The position numbers and the translations under genes were made by a program. Source: an uncultured Treponema sp. (lineage in GTDB: Bacteria > Spirochaetota > Spirochaetia > Treponematales > Treponemataceae). From it: a stretch of 14,586 nucleotides of DNA. Within the stretch, counting starts at the first letter, position 1; each line of letters opens with the position of its first letter. Of the stretch, positions 5,837 through 12,769 are shown in pieces. Location of the stretch: positions 1 through 14,586 of the forward strand of contig NZ_CALHGC010000130.1 in NCBI RefSeq assembly GCF_938029485.1, given 5' to 3'. Under the pieces are notes generated by a model, which searched no databases, was not told the DNA's origin, and was given only the letters and a program-made list of their open reading frames with translations.

Positions 5837-5859
5837 ATATTAATAATGATTCCTAATAT
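5837..5859. promoter_or_regulatory. Fur/PerR-like operator upstream of the peroxiredoxin gene
   Basis: Two 11-base arms, ATATTAATAAT (5837-5847) and ATTCCTAATAT (5849-5859), are inverted copies around G5848 with two mismatches per arm. The core AATGATT fits the AATnATT centre of Fur/PerR boxes. It lies directly upstream of the peroxiredoxin ribosome binding site, where a bound repressor would block transcription. The regulator is not in this window. Confidence 0.5.
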
Positions 5860-6013
5860 ATCATGGCTTCTAAAAAAAAGCAAGCAGTTTACCTCTTTTG
5901 TATTTAAAAAAATGTTTGGTGTAGTTGCTCTCCTTCTGTGCATATCGTTATTCAAAATTTCGTACATTTTTTCTCTTGTAGTTTTTTTGCCGTTATGCGA
6001 TGATACCTCCCTG

Positions 6014-6907
6014 ATGATCGATATCTATACTGAAATCCGCAAGCGGTACGGAAATGTCCGGCGCGCCCGCGGTTACTATTTATACACGGAAAAAAATGTC
6101 CGGCTGCTTGACTTGTGGCTTGACGGCGGAAAAGCAATTTTAGGCAGAAGAGCGGGACAGGCAAATCTGGTTTGTAAGCAATTTCTGGATAAGGGGCTCA
6201 CCGGTTTTTTACCGACCAAGGCTGATGTTCAACTACGGCGTGCATTGGAATCCTTGTTGCCGGATTATCCCGTTATCCGCTGGTATGAAACGCAGGATAA
6301 GGGGGAACGGATAGCCGGTTCTGTGCTGCAAGCCGATCAAAACGGTGCGGTACAGCCGCTGCCGGTATGGCGGCCGTTTTTAGACCTTGATTCCGCTTCC
6401 GATTCTCAAGAGCTGATAGCCGATAGTATCATGCTGGTAACGCCTGCCTATCCGGTGCCGTGCGGCATTCTCGTTGCTGGCAGCCGGTTTGAAGAACGCT
6501 TGCCGCCTTCCGATGTGCTGTTCCCGCCGCTTGCATACAGCCTTGCGCGGGCATTTTTCGATTTGAAACATAAGATGGAAGAACTTCAACTCAAAGAAAT
6601 TAAAATCGAAGACGGACACCATTCTGAGATGGCGGGACGGAGCGCAAGGGTCAGCCATACAATAGTAAAGAAACGGCAGGCGGTGCTCAACCGGAAAGCC
6701 GAAGCGGAGTGCCTCATTCCCGGTGTGTGGACACAAAAAGGTTGGTACCTCTTCCCTCATATCCCCGAAGCCGAATACCCTGCGTTCTTTTTGCAGGCGC
6801 TTGATGCCCACGTATTAATCTCTCCCGAATATGGCACGCCTTCCATTTTACCCGATTGTGAAAGCTACGCAGAATTAATCCGATTTTTAAAATTGAGGAA
6901 TACTTGA
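6014..6907 (+). CDS. Conserved hypothetical protein, treponemal type
   Basis: A 297-residue protein from ATG 6014 (MIDIYTEIRKRYGNVRRARG). The opening block GYYLYTEKNVRLLDLWLDGG followed by KAILGRR recalls the start of class III PLP aminotransferases (GxxLxDxxGxxxLDxxxGxGxxxLGH), but the protein is far shorter than that family and no lysine active-site motif is apparent, so no enzymatic role is claimed. The middle contains a P-rich segment (MLVTPAYPVPCGILVAG). The frame is open back to 5846, but that extension is a hydrophobic stretch without a ribosome binding site and its ATG lies inside the peroxiredoxin operator, so the shorter start is preferred. No clear Shine-Dalgarno sequence precedes 6014 either. 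The stop overlaps the next start (TGATG), so it is co-transcribed with the pseudouridine synthase gene. Confidence 0.65.
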   Translation: MIDIYTEIRKRYGNVRRARGYYLYTEKNVRLLDLWLDGGKAILGRRAGQANLVCKQFLDKGLTGFLPTKADVQLRRALESLLPDYPVIRWYETQDKGERIAGSVLQADQNGAVQPLPVWRPFLDLDSASDSQELIADSIMLVTPAYPVPCGILVAGSRFEERLPPSDVLFPPLAYSLARAFFDLKHKMEELQLKEIKIEDGHHSEMAGRSARVSHTIVKKRQAVLNRKAEAECLIPGVWTQKGWYLFPHIPEAEYPAFFLQALDAHVLISPEYGTPSILPDCESYAELIRFLKLRNT

Positions 6908-7647
6908 TGAAAAAAGCTCCCTTTACGCTGATTTATGCTGATGATGATATGATTGCGGTGAATAAAGCCGCCGGTCTTTTAGTTGCTGCCGACCGTTGGG
7001 ATATTGAAGCCCCGCGGCTCGACCTGCTCATTCAGAAAGAGCTGCCGAAAATTGCTCCTGCATGCAGCAAACTCTATGCGGTACACCGAATTGATAAAGA
7101 CACCTCCGGTATTTTGCTCTATGCCCTCAATGCGGAAGCGCACCGTGCGTTAAATACCGCATTTCAAGAGAGAGAAATAAAAAAAACATACCGGCTGCTG
7201 ATTCACAGGCGGGTATCGGAAGAACAATTTACCGTTGACCTGCCGCTGCGCGCCGACGGAGATGCACTGCACCGTACCGTTGTAGATAAACGGCGCGGTA
7301 AGGAAGCGATAACGCATTTTACCGTGCTGGAAACATTCCGGCAATTCTCCCTACTTGAGGCGCGCCCCGTTACCGGTAGAACTCATCAGATTAGGGCACA
7401 CCTTGCCGCTGCCGGGTATCCGATTGTTTGCGATTCACTTTACGGCAGCGGTAAGCCGGTACTCCTTTCCGAGCTCAAACAACGGTGGCACGGTGATGTG
7501 TATACGGAACAGCCGCTTATCCGGCGGCTTGCGCTTCATGCCTATCAGCTTGAAGGGCTTCATCCGCGAACGAGAGAGCCTTTCTCCTTTACTGCGGAAT
7601 ACGCGAAGGATTTTAAGAGTACGGTGCATCAGCTTCAAAAGTTGTAA
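6907..7647 (+). CDS. RluA-family RNA pseudouridine synthase
   Basis: A 246-residue enzyme that isomerises uridine to pseudouridine in rRNA or tRNA. Family motifs: YADDDMIAVNKAAGLLV (10-26), the catalytic HRIDKDTSG (60-68, nucleophilic Asp63), EREIKKTYRLLIH, and RPVTGRTHQIRAHLAAAGYP with DSLYG in the C-terminal half. The N-terminal S4 domain of RluC/RluD is absent, so it is of the short RluA/YqcB-like group; the target base cannot be told. GAGGA (6895-6899) sits seven bases before ATG 6907, favouring this over the in-frame TTG at 6904. The start overlaps the upstream stop codon by one base. A weak hairpin (CAGCCT 7655-7660, AGGCTG 7678-7683) follows the stop and may aid termination. Confidence 0.9.
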   Translation: MKKAPFTLIYADDDMIAVNKAAGLLVAADRWDIEAPRLDLLIQKELPKIAPACSKLYAVHRIDKDTSGILLYALNAEAHRALNTAFQEREIKKTYRLLIHRRVSEEQFTVDLPLRADGDALHRTVVDKRRGKEAITHFTVLETFRQFSLLEARPVTGRTHQIRAHLAAAGYPIVCDSLYGSGKPVLLSELKQRWHGDVYTEQPLIRRLALHAYQLEGLHPRTREPFSFTAEYAKDFKSTVHQLQKL

Positions 7648-7734
7648 GGGAGTGCAGCCTTTATCATACAATGGTTGAGGCTGTTATAATGCAGTTCTTT
7701 CAATTGCTCCTATAAATTGCACCTGAAAATTTGC

Positions 7735-7764
7735 TTGACAGCGCTGTATTACAGGGATTATAAT
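7735..7764 (+). promoter_or_regulatory. Strong sigma70-type promoter with palindrome
   Basis: Consensus TTGACA (7735-7740) and TATAAT (7759-7764), 18 bases apart, with transcription expected from about 7771. A perfect ten-base palindrome ACAGCGCTGT (7738-7747) overlaps the -35 box and might be an operator. It drives the short frame at 7807 and perhaps the gene at 8223. Confidence 0.78.
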
Positions 7765-7806
7765 TACTATATTGTTCCCTAGCTTATTTTGAAAAGGAGG
7801 TTCTCC

Positions 7807-7899
7807 ATGACACATAGCCTATCATTCGCTCACGAGCCTCTTTTCCATACCCCCCCCCCCCCATTAAATCATTATACAGAAAAGACTTATACGATTTAA
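7807..7899 (+). CDS. Short reading frame with C13 tract, possibly phase-variable
   Basis: A 30-residue frame (MTHSLSFAHEPLFHT, then five Pro, then LNHYTEKTYTI) with an excellent ribosome binding site (AAAAGGAGG at 7792-7800, six bases before ATG). The run of 13 C (7850-7862) encodes the prolines. With 14 or 11 C the frame would instead stay open through to 8393, giving about 195 residues and absorbing the 56-residue gene at 8223; with 12 C it stops at once. The extended sequence shows no family I know and its codon use is not persuasive, so it may be a decayed gene or a leader peptide rather than a variable antigen. Between 7900 and 8222 I see no other gene; 8170-8205 is an AT-rich stretch of short TTACCxATTA-like words, which also occur near 13850. 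Confidence 0.4.
   Translation: MTHSLSFAHEPLFHTPPPPLNHYTEKTYTI
7850..7862 (+). repeat. Poly-C tract (13 C)
   Basis: Thirteen consecutive C residues inside the short frame starting at 7807, far longer than expected by chance at this GC content. Homopolymeric C/G tracts are well known slippage sites controlling phase-variable genes in treponemes and other host-associated bacteria. Confidence 0.9.
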
Positions 7900-8222
7900 T
7901 TTTTTATTCTCTCTTTTTCGACATGTCTGCTATATGCACGGAATTCTCTATGAGTATCCCCGTGCCGAACGTTTCTTTTTGCACTATCCGCTTCCTGCAC
8001 TATATCGTTGAGACTATTAAGCGGACTACCGCTGCATATCAGACAGCCAAGCGGATTTTCAACATCATGCAGCAGAATCATCTTTTCTTAACTTACGTAC
8101 AAAAACAACCCGCAAAGCACATTACCTATTGTCAAGATTCAGCAAAGGATATCGCATCGCCACTCATTGCTCATTACCACTTATCAATTACAAATTACCC
8201 ATTATTTTCAGGAGGTATTTTG

Positions 8223-8393
8223 ATGAATACGTACAAACTGGTCGTCCAGACCATTCAAAACGGAAAGATTACCGGAAACGCGAGTTTATCGGTAAGCGCA
8301 AACTCCACGATGGAAGCGCGTCAAAAATTTATGGCAGCGCATCCGCCGACGGCTACGAAGAAGTATAAGATAGTTGCTTGTGCGAAGCAGTAG
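8223..8393 (+). CDS. Small hypothetical protein, 56 residues
   Basis: A 56-residue protein, MNTYKLVVQTIQNGKITGNA followed by SLSVSANSTMEARQKFMAAHPPTATKKYKIVACAKQ. The alternation of polar and hydrophobic residues suggests two or three strands around one helix (about 28-40), that is, a compact beta-alpha fold. No family is recognised. AGGAGG (8210-8215) lies seven bases before ATG 8223, a strong initiation signal. It is downstream of the strong promoter at 7735 and the C-tract frame, whose alternative phase would fuse into it. The repeat copy B begins four bases after its stop codon. It is basic and soluble, with no signal peptide. Confidence 0.68.
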   Translation: MNTYKLVVQTIQNGKITGNASLSVSANSTMEARQKFMAAHPPTATKKYKIVACAKQ

Positions 8394-8396
8394 TCT

Positions 8397-8746
8397 CCTT
8401 TTGCAAATATACGGCGCATCTGCGTTGTCGCTACGCCGAAATAAATGCTCAACGTACAGCAAGTACGCCTCCGCTTTATTTCGGCTAAGCTCCTAGCATC
8501 TGCATCGTCTATTTGCAAAAGGCTAACGCAAAAAGGCTTTTCAGAAGCGACACGGATGTCCGTGGTTCCATGCAGAAGCAAGATTTGTGTTATGCACAAA
8601 TCTCGTCGTCAGAACGCCCAAGGATGGGCGGGGAATAAGTCAGAAACAAGTTTTGGAACAAAACTTGTCCTCTACCGATGTACATGGACGTACATCGGTA
8701 GAGAGGTACACGGATGTACACTTCTGGACAGGCTATTTGCAAAAGG
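8397..8746 (+). repeat. Hairpin-array repeat, copy B
   Basis: The second copy of the element at 4700-4992. Its left end CCTTTTGCAAATATACGG (8397-8414) is matched by inverted copies TATTTGCAAAAGG at 8510-8522 and again at 8734-8746. Inner hairpins: 8435-8445/8475-8485, 8551-8555/8560-8564, 8581-8589/8595-8603, 8615-8619/8626-8630 (loop AAGGAT), 8646-8654/8660-8668 (loop GGAAC), 8670-8683/8690-8703 (14 bp, loop ATGGAC) and 8706-8710/8715-8719 (loop CGGA). Compared with copy A the order of modules differs: the conserved 26-base block comes before the hairpin array here and after it there. No coding gene is credible in 8394-8879. Confidence 0.75.
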
Positions 8747-8826
8747 CGGACGGAAAGATGCAAAGTGCAATAAAAATAATAGGCAATCTCGAAAAATTCA
8801 GATTGTAAAAATTTTAATATATTAAA

Positions 8827-8856
8827 CCTATTTCGAAACTTCCGTTTCGGAATAGG
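8827..8856. repeat. Hairpin ahead of the membrane-module genes
   Basis: CCTATT (8827-8832) pairs with AATAGG (8851-8856) and CGAAAC (8834-8839) with GTTTCG (8844-8849), with one T-G pair between the stems and loop TTCC. It lies 14 bases before the GGAGG of the next gene. With no T tract it is more likely an mRNA leader structure or operator than a terminator. The inner stem repeats the bases of the hairpin at 4764-4781 in swapped order. Confidence 0.5.
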
Positions 8857-8879
8857 TTGCCTTAAATATGGAGGAAAAA

Positions 8880-9431
8880 ATGGTACCGATACCGATTGCG
8901 GCTGCTATTGCATCTTCAGCAGCAGAAATGATGCGTTATGAAAAAGACGCGGAAACGAAACGCGTTACTGAAGAACAGTTGACGCGCAGGGCGGAAATTG
9001 ATGCGCTTGCCCGTGTTGAAGAAGCACGAGAGGAAACAAGCAGGTCTCAGATAATGGCGGAATTGGAAAGCCGGCGGATGACGGAAAAATCCGCATGCTT
9101 TCAAAAAATGCTCGATACGCTGCACGATGCGTATAACAATAAGTTAGCAAGTTTGAATGACGCTCGCAGTAATTATCAAAGTTTTTATCTTGAACAGACA
9201 AAAAAACTGGATGAAAAAATACAGATGCTTTTAGATGAAAAAAAGAATGCAAAAAGCATCAAAGAGATAACGGAATTAACGGCATCGGTAGATAAATTAT
9301 ACGAACATCAAGATTCTATCAATGCTTCGTACCGTAAGACAATGATTCAACTGGATAGAGAAATCAGTAAAACGCAAATTAACGGACAATTTGCTATGAA
9401 TACCAACACATTAGCTTTGGAGGATTTATGA
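8880..9431 (+). CDS. Coiled-coil protein of unknown function
   Basis: A 183-residue protein, not recognised. A short apolar N-terminus (MVPIPIAAAIASSAAEMM, 1-18) is followed by almost continuous charged helix: roughly 19-80 and 100-165 have the heptad-like, Glu/Lys/Arg-rich pattern of coiled coils (TRRAEIDALARVEEAREETS; TKKLDEKIQMLLDEKKNAKS). There is no signal peptide and no catalytic motif. GGAGG (8870-8874) is five bases before ATG 8880; the in-frame ATG at 8868 overlaps that site and is rejected. The stop overlaps the start of the next gene by four bases (ATGA), so the two products are probably made together, perhaps as partners, since the next protein also has a coiled coil. Confidence 0.72.
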   Translation: MVPIPIAAAIASSAAEMMRYEKDAETKRVTEEQLTRRAEIDALARVEEAREETSRSQIMAELESRRMTEKSACFQKMLDTLHDAYNNKLASLNDARSNYQSFYLEQTKKLDEKIQMLLDEKKNAKSIKEITELTASVDKLYEHQDSINASYRKTMIQLDREISKTQINGQFAMNTNTLALEDL

Positions 9432-10618
9432 AAAAATCATGTATAGCGCTTATAAGCATACTATTTTGCTTAGGCTACTTTTCCGTTTCAGTGTACGGAG
9501 AAAATACAACAACGATTATAAAAGGATCAGCTTCTTCCGTCGGCAAAAACTTTCTCTGTAAAGCAAGCGCTGAAAAGGCTGTACAACCGTCCGGCACAAC
9601 CGCTCAATCGGTACAACCGAAAAAACGGTCGTTTGTAACCTTGAAAAATTTTCTTATTTTAACAGGAATTTTGATAGTAGGTGGCTTGGTCTGTATTGCA
9701 ATTCCTTTTTTAGCTATTGCCGAAATTGCCGGTTTAATCTTGTGGATCTATATGGGCGTTGTTTTACTGTTTGCAATGCCATGGCTGACTATCTTATTTT
9801 GGGTAGGACTTGTCTTTTTAGTCATAGGGGTATCAGGAGGAATAGTTACATGGATAGGGGGAATTACCTCCTTAGCGGGAGGAATAACAACTGCAATTCT
9901 GGGATTTGTTTTAGCTGGGCTCACTTGTTTTGCATTGCTCGACTCGCCCGATACAGTATGGTACTCCTACTATATTGCTGTCGCAGTCGGATATCTTTTT
10001 GCACTTATTATCTTCGGACTTATCTATTTTATCATTATTCGGCCTGTACGGTACTTCAAAAATAAAAAGATAATAGCATCTATGGCTGAAAGAATTGCAG
10101 CCGACAGCTATTATGTTGAAACATGCAGTAATGCAGACCGTTCATTTTATGCGCGGCATAAAATAGCCATTGATAAATTGGTAAGCGGCATAAAACAGGA
10201 ACGGGATGAAAAACGAACGCATGAGCAAAATATTCAGCGGAAAAAACAATTGGAAGATATTGAAAAAGAATCTAAAACGCAAGAACTTCAAGCAAAACAG
10301 GATGAAGAAACAGCAAAACTAAAACGTCATCTTGCCGCTTTACCGGAACGGGTACGGATGATTGGTCAAATACAAAAAAGCGATGCGAATGATGATTTGC
10401 TTAGTGTATTTGATCAAATAGAAAGCGTATTGCAAGATATTCAAGCATTTCGGGTGCACCTTTCAAGTGATAATAGAAATTTAATTAAAAGGCAACGTGC
10501 CCTTTTTGAGGCTCACTTAGAAGATGTAAAAGAAAAAATAGTCGAAAACAAAGTTTTTCTGTTACAGAGAGACGGTATTATCGAATTATTTACGAATTTA
10601 CAAACGCAAGGTGAATAA
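9428..10618 (+). CDS. Membrane protein with signal peptide, five TM helices and cytoplasmic coiled coil
   Basis: A 396-residue protein, not recognised. A likely signal peptide (MKKSCIALISILFCLGYFSV, cleavage near VYG-EN at 24) leads into a polar Ser/Thr-rich segment (25-70). Hydrophobic helices follow at about 73-98, 100-116, 118-138, 150-171 and 181-204; 134-155 is Gly-rich (GVSGGIVTWIGGITSLAGG). A basic stop-transfer stretch (RPVRYFKNKK, 205-214) begins a soluble C-terminal half with a coiled coil at about 250-305 and another helical part at 320-390. GGAGG precedes the ATG, which overlaps the upstream stop. This looks like a membrane anchor whose C-terminal half could bind the coiled-coil protein encoded just upstream. 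The function is unknown. Confidence 0.72.
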   Translation: MKKSCIALISILFCLGYFSVSVYGENTTTIIKGSASSVGKNFLCKASAEKAVQPSGTTAQSVQPKKRSFVTLKNFLILTGILIVGGLVCIAIPFLAIAEIAGLILWIYMGVVLLFAMPWLTILFWVGLVFLVIGVSGGIVTWIGGITSLAGGITTAILGFVLAGLTCFALLDSPDTVWYSYYIAVAVGYLFALIIFGLIYFIIIRPVRYFKNKKIIASMAERIAADSYYVETCSNADRSFYARHKIAIDKLVSGIKQERDEKRTHEQNIQRKKQLEDIEKESKTQELQAKQDEETAKLKRHLAALPERVRMIGQIQKSDANDDLLSVFDQIESVLQDIQAFRVHLSSDNRNLIKRQRALFEAHLEDVKEKIVENKVFLLQRDGIIELFTNLQTQGE

Positions 10619-10662
10619 AATTTTTAGGATTTGTATCAAAAATACTATAAGGAGTGAAAAAT

Positions 10663-11280
10663 ATGAATGAACAGTTTACGGAAAATGATCTAATTACTTA
10701 TACAAATACATTGGCCGCTTTAATAGTTTCCAGCAATGCGCCGGTGGCAGAAAAAAATAATATTCTGCAACGCTTGCAAGCTGTAACCGCTGAAATAACA
10801 AAAGAGAAAATATCCATACAGGATTCGCGAAATGCCGAACTTTTTTCTTATTTGGAAAACTTACGAAAAACAATAGAGCATTACTCGCAGCGAACATTGT
10901 ATCCGGTTAAGAAATGGACTGATGATCCTCAGCAGTATGATATGGTACCTGCATTCGATGACATTGTCCATCGCGGTAATGTGGAAGAAACAATTAAAGA
11001 AGTTCGTTTCGCAATTGAACAAATGAAGAATATCCCTGAGGATAAAAAGAAAGAATGTCTTGAAAGTGTTGATATTGTTGAGGAAAAGTTTAGAAAAAGC
11101 GTTGAAGCTGCTAATAAGATTGGGAAAGCCGTTCATAGTTCAGTTATACAAAAAGCCGAGCATCACCTCGAAGCCGTTTATTGGGTAACAACAGATTTAA
11201 ATAGTAATGGTGAAACGCCGGAAATGGGCGGCCTTGTCGGATTAATCCTTAAAGGGTTTAAAGCGCTTTCGGGCAAGTAA
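10663..11280 (+). CDS. Helical soluble protein of unknown function
   Basis: A 205-residue protein, not recognised. The N-terminal part (1-75) and the stretch 105-175 are predicted by eye to be helical (NVEETIKEVRFAIEQMKN; VEEKFRKSVEAANKIGKAVH). Between them is a polar segment with YPVKKWTDDPQQYDMVPAFD. The C-terminus is Gly-rich and amphipathic (PEMGGLVGLILKGFKALSGK), which might contact membrane. AAGGAG (10649-10654) lies eight bases before ATG 10663; a GTG at 10654 overlaps that site and is rejected. It starts 44 bases after the membrane protein gene with no terminator between, so the same transcript is likely. The segment 105-200 has no Cys and no visible metal or nucleotide motif. Confidence 0.7.
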   Translation: MNEQFTENDLITYTNTLAALIVSSNAPVAEKNNILQRLQAVTAEITKEKISIQDSRNAELFSYLENLRKTIEHYSQRTLYPVKKWTDDPQQYDMVPAFDDIVHRGNVEETIKEVRFAIEQMKNIPEDKKKECLESVDIVEEKFRKSVEAANKIGKAVHSSVIQKAEHHLEAVYWVTTDLNSNGETPEMGGLVGLILKGFKALSGK

Positions 11281-11310
11281 CTGCTGGAATTACAGGTTAG
11301 GAGCTATACT

Positions 11311-11538
11311 ATGAAGTGCCGGTATTGCGGACATGAGGTTAGGATATCGGGAATGATGTTGATAAGTTCTTTCGGGCACATGTGTAAGACAAGTCCTACC
11401 GAAAAACACGTCATCATTTCCGATGGTATGCGTTGCGTGTACTGCGGACGAGAAACAAGAACATCGGGTAGCATGCTTATCACCACCCATGGGCAACGGT
11501 GCACTCTTTCACCGACGGGGATGCATCAGTTGCAGTAG
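11311..11538 (+). CDS. Duplicated Cys3-His mini-protein, likely zinc-binding
   Basis: A 75-residue protein made of two copies of one 39-residue unit: MxCxYCGxExRxSGxMLI, then xxxGxxCxxSPTxxH. In unit 1 the ligands would be Cys3, Cys6, Cys25 and His33; in unit 2 Cys42, Cys45, Cys64 and His72, with identical spacing C-x2-C-x18-C-x7-H. This is a small zinc-ribbon-like arrangement, probably one Zn per unit. The DNA of the two halves has diverged, so the duplication is not recent. A TAGGAG site lies about nine bases before ATG 11311. It begins 30 bases after the helical protein gene. Zinc ribbons of this type bind nucleic acid or protein; which applies here is unknown. Confidence 0.72.
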   Translation: MKCRYCGHEVRISGMMLISSFGHMCKTSPTEKHVIISDGMRCVYCGRETRTSGSMLITTHGQRCTLSPTGMHQLQ

Positions 11539-11568
11539 TGTGGCGAATGAGCAGGCAGTAGATTAAGC

Positions 11569-11667
11569 ATGGATATACGCAAAATAAGAGAACTCTGGCA
11601 AATGAGTATAACAAATTATGTTGGCTTGATGCTGTATGGCATAATCATGTATTTTAAGGAGATTTAG
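11569..11667 (+). CDS. Possible 32-residue membrane peptide
   Basis: MDIRKIRELWQMSITNYVGL followed by MLYGIIMYFKEI and TAG. It has a basic N-terminus and one short hydrophobic stretch (about 14-28). No clear ribosome binding site precedes the ATG, so it may be a chance frame or the stub of a deleted gene. Its 3' end contains the ribosome binding site of the next gene (AAGGAG 11656-11661), and its stop is one base before that start, so translation could be coupled. Confidence 0.3.
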   Translation: MDIRKIRELWQMSITNYVGLMLYGIIMYFKEI

Positions 11668-11668
11668 T

Positions 11669-12748
11669 ATGGGATCTTTTTTTTATGGTCTATGGGTCAT
11701 ATTTGTTATCTTCATGATAACTATCTTGATTGGTGTCTTAATAGATGCATTATTTTTTAAGATTAAATTGCGCTATCTTGTAGCGGTATTATTAGGTATT
11801 TGGGCTATAATAAGCGCTCATATTCCTGCTTTATTTATATATATAATTATAATTCCCATCATATTAATAGCGCAGCTTATAAAAATATATTTATTGTTCA
11901 TGTATAAAAATAAGCTTTCGGGTAAAAAATGTGATCTGTATTTTTACACGGCGTTATATGGTTATCTTCTGTTAGTATTATATATTAATTACTGGACTGT
12001 TTTAAGCCGGTATCTGCCTGCATGGAATATAATTAACCCGTATAATAATAAAACAGCATTTTTTATAATTAGGCTACTCCTTTTTGCCGGTTGTTTACAA
12101 AGGGTGTTCGTATTCCTCAATCTTTGTTTAAAATTAGTCGCTGCTTCAAAATATTTAGTATATACCGATTCAAAAGATCTTTACAAAAAAATAAATACTG
12201 TCATTGAAGATTATGCAAATTCTTCTATAGACTCTGATGATGCCGAAGACTCTAATGATGCCGATATTGTTGGTGATAATGATGAAAATAACGGGGATAC
12301 AGAAGCAATGATAATTATCGTGACTTCTATTATGCAAAGTTTGATAAATAAAAGAAAAATATTGAACGTAACACTGGCTGGTACTCAATATTGGTTTAAC
12401 CCTGAATGCTTTTCTTTACTAAAACAGGCTGTAAATGACGAGATGACAGTTGTTAGCAAAATAAGCATTGGTAATATGAGAGAAACAATAAATACACACC
12501 TGTCTATGTATGAAGACACTTTGCAATTTGAATTATCTCAGCATAAATTATTCAAGCTCTATTTGAATATGATTGATTTTTTTGAATTAGTTCAACATCT
12601 TGAATTAAGCAAAGAAGAAATCAATGATTTCATACTGAATTACAATGATAATATAGCGTTATACGAATTTGAAGATGGACTATATTATGTTTATGATGAT
12701 GACAGCGACGATTGTGATGACGACGACGACGACGATGATGAAAACTAA
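11669..12748 (+). CDS. Membrane protein with acidic, poly-Asp C-terminus
   Basis: A 359-residue protein, not recognised. Hydrophobic segments lie at about 5-30, 34-56, 57-79, 90-112 and 129-157, then a soluble domain. An acidic linker (186-212: SIDSDDAEDSNDADIVGDND) precedes a helical part, and the protein ends in an extreme acidic tail (343-359, with eight consecutive Asp). The tail is encoded by GAC/GAT triplets at about 12716-12740, a simple repeat able to change length. AAGGAG is seven bases before ATG 11669. The gene is more AT-rich than its neighbours, hinting at separate acquisition. The tail may bind divalent cations or basic proteins; this is only inferred from charge. Confidence 0.7.
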   Translation: MGSFFYGLWVIFVIFMITILIGVLIDALFFKIKLRYLVAVLLGIWAIISAHIPALFIYIIIIPIILIAQLIKIYLLFMYKNKLSGKKCDLYFYTALYGYLLLVLYINYWTVLSRYLPAWNIINPYNNKTAFFIIRLLLFAGCLQRVFVFLNLCLKLVAASKYLVYTDSKDLYKKINTVIEDYANSSIDSDDAEDSNDADIVGDNDENNGDTEAMIIIVTSIMQSLINKRKILNVTLAGTQYWFNPECFSLLKQAVNDEMTVVSKISIGNMRETINTHLSMYEDTLQFELSQHKLFKLYLNMIDFFELVQHLELSKEEINDFILNYNDNIALYEFEDGLYYVYDDDSDDCDDDDDDDDEN

Positions 12749-12769
12749 AAAGGATTTACAGGAGACATT

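Noticed and set aside
5846..6013. N-terminal extension of the hypothetical gene, with a hydrophobic segment
   Set aside because: No ribosome binding site, start codon inside the peroxiredoxin operator, and composition unlike the rest of the protein.
6014..6907. Annotation as a class III aminotransferase
   Set aside because: Only the first 45 residues recall that family; the length is too short and no PLP-lysine motif is visible.
8445..8825. Plus-strand frames of 126 and 73 residues in the repeat copy B region
   Set aside because: They read through the hairpin array, lack ribosome binding sites and are translations of inverted repeats.
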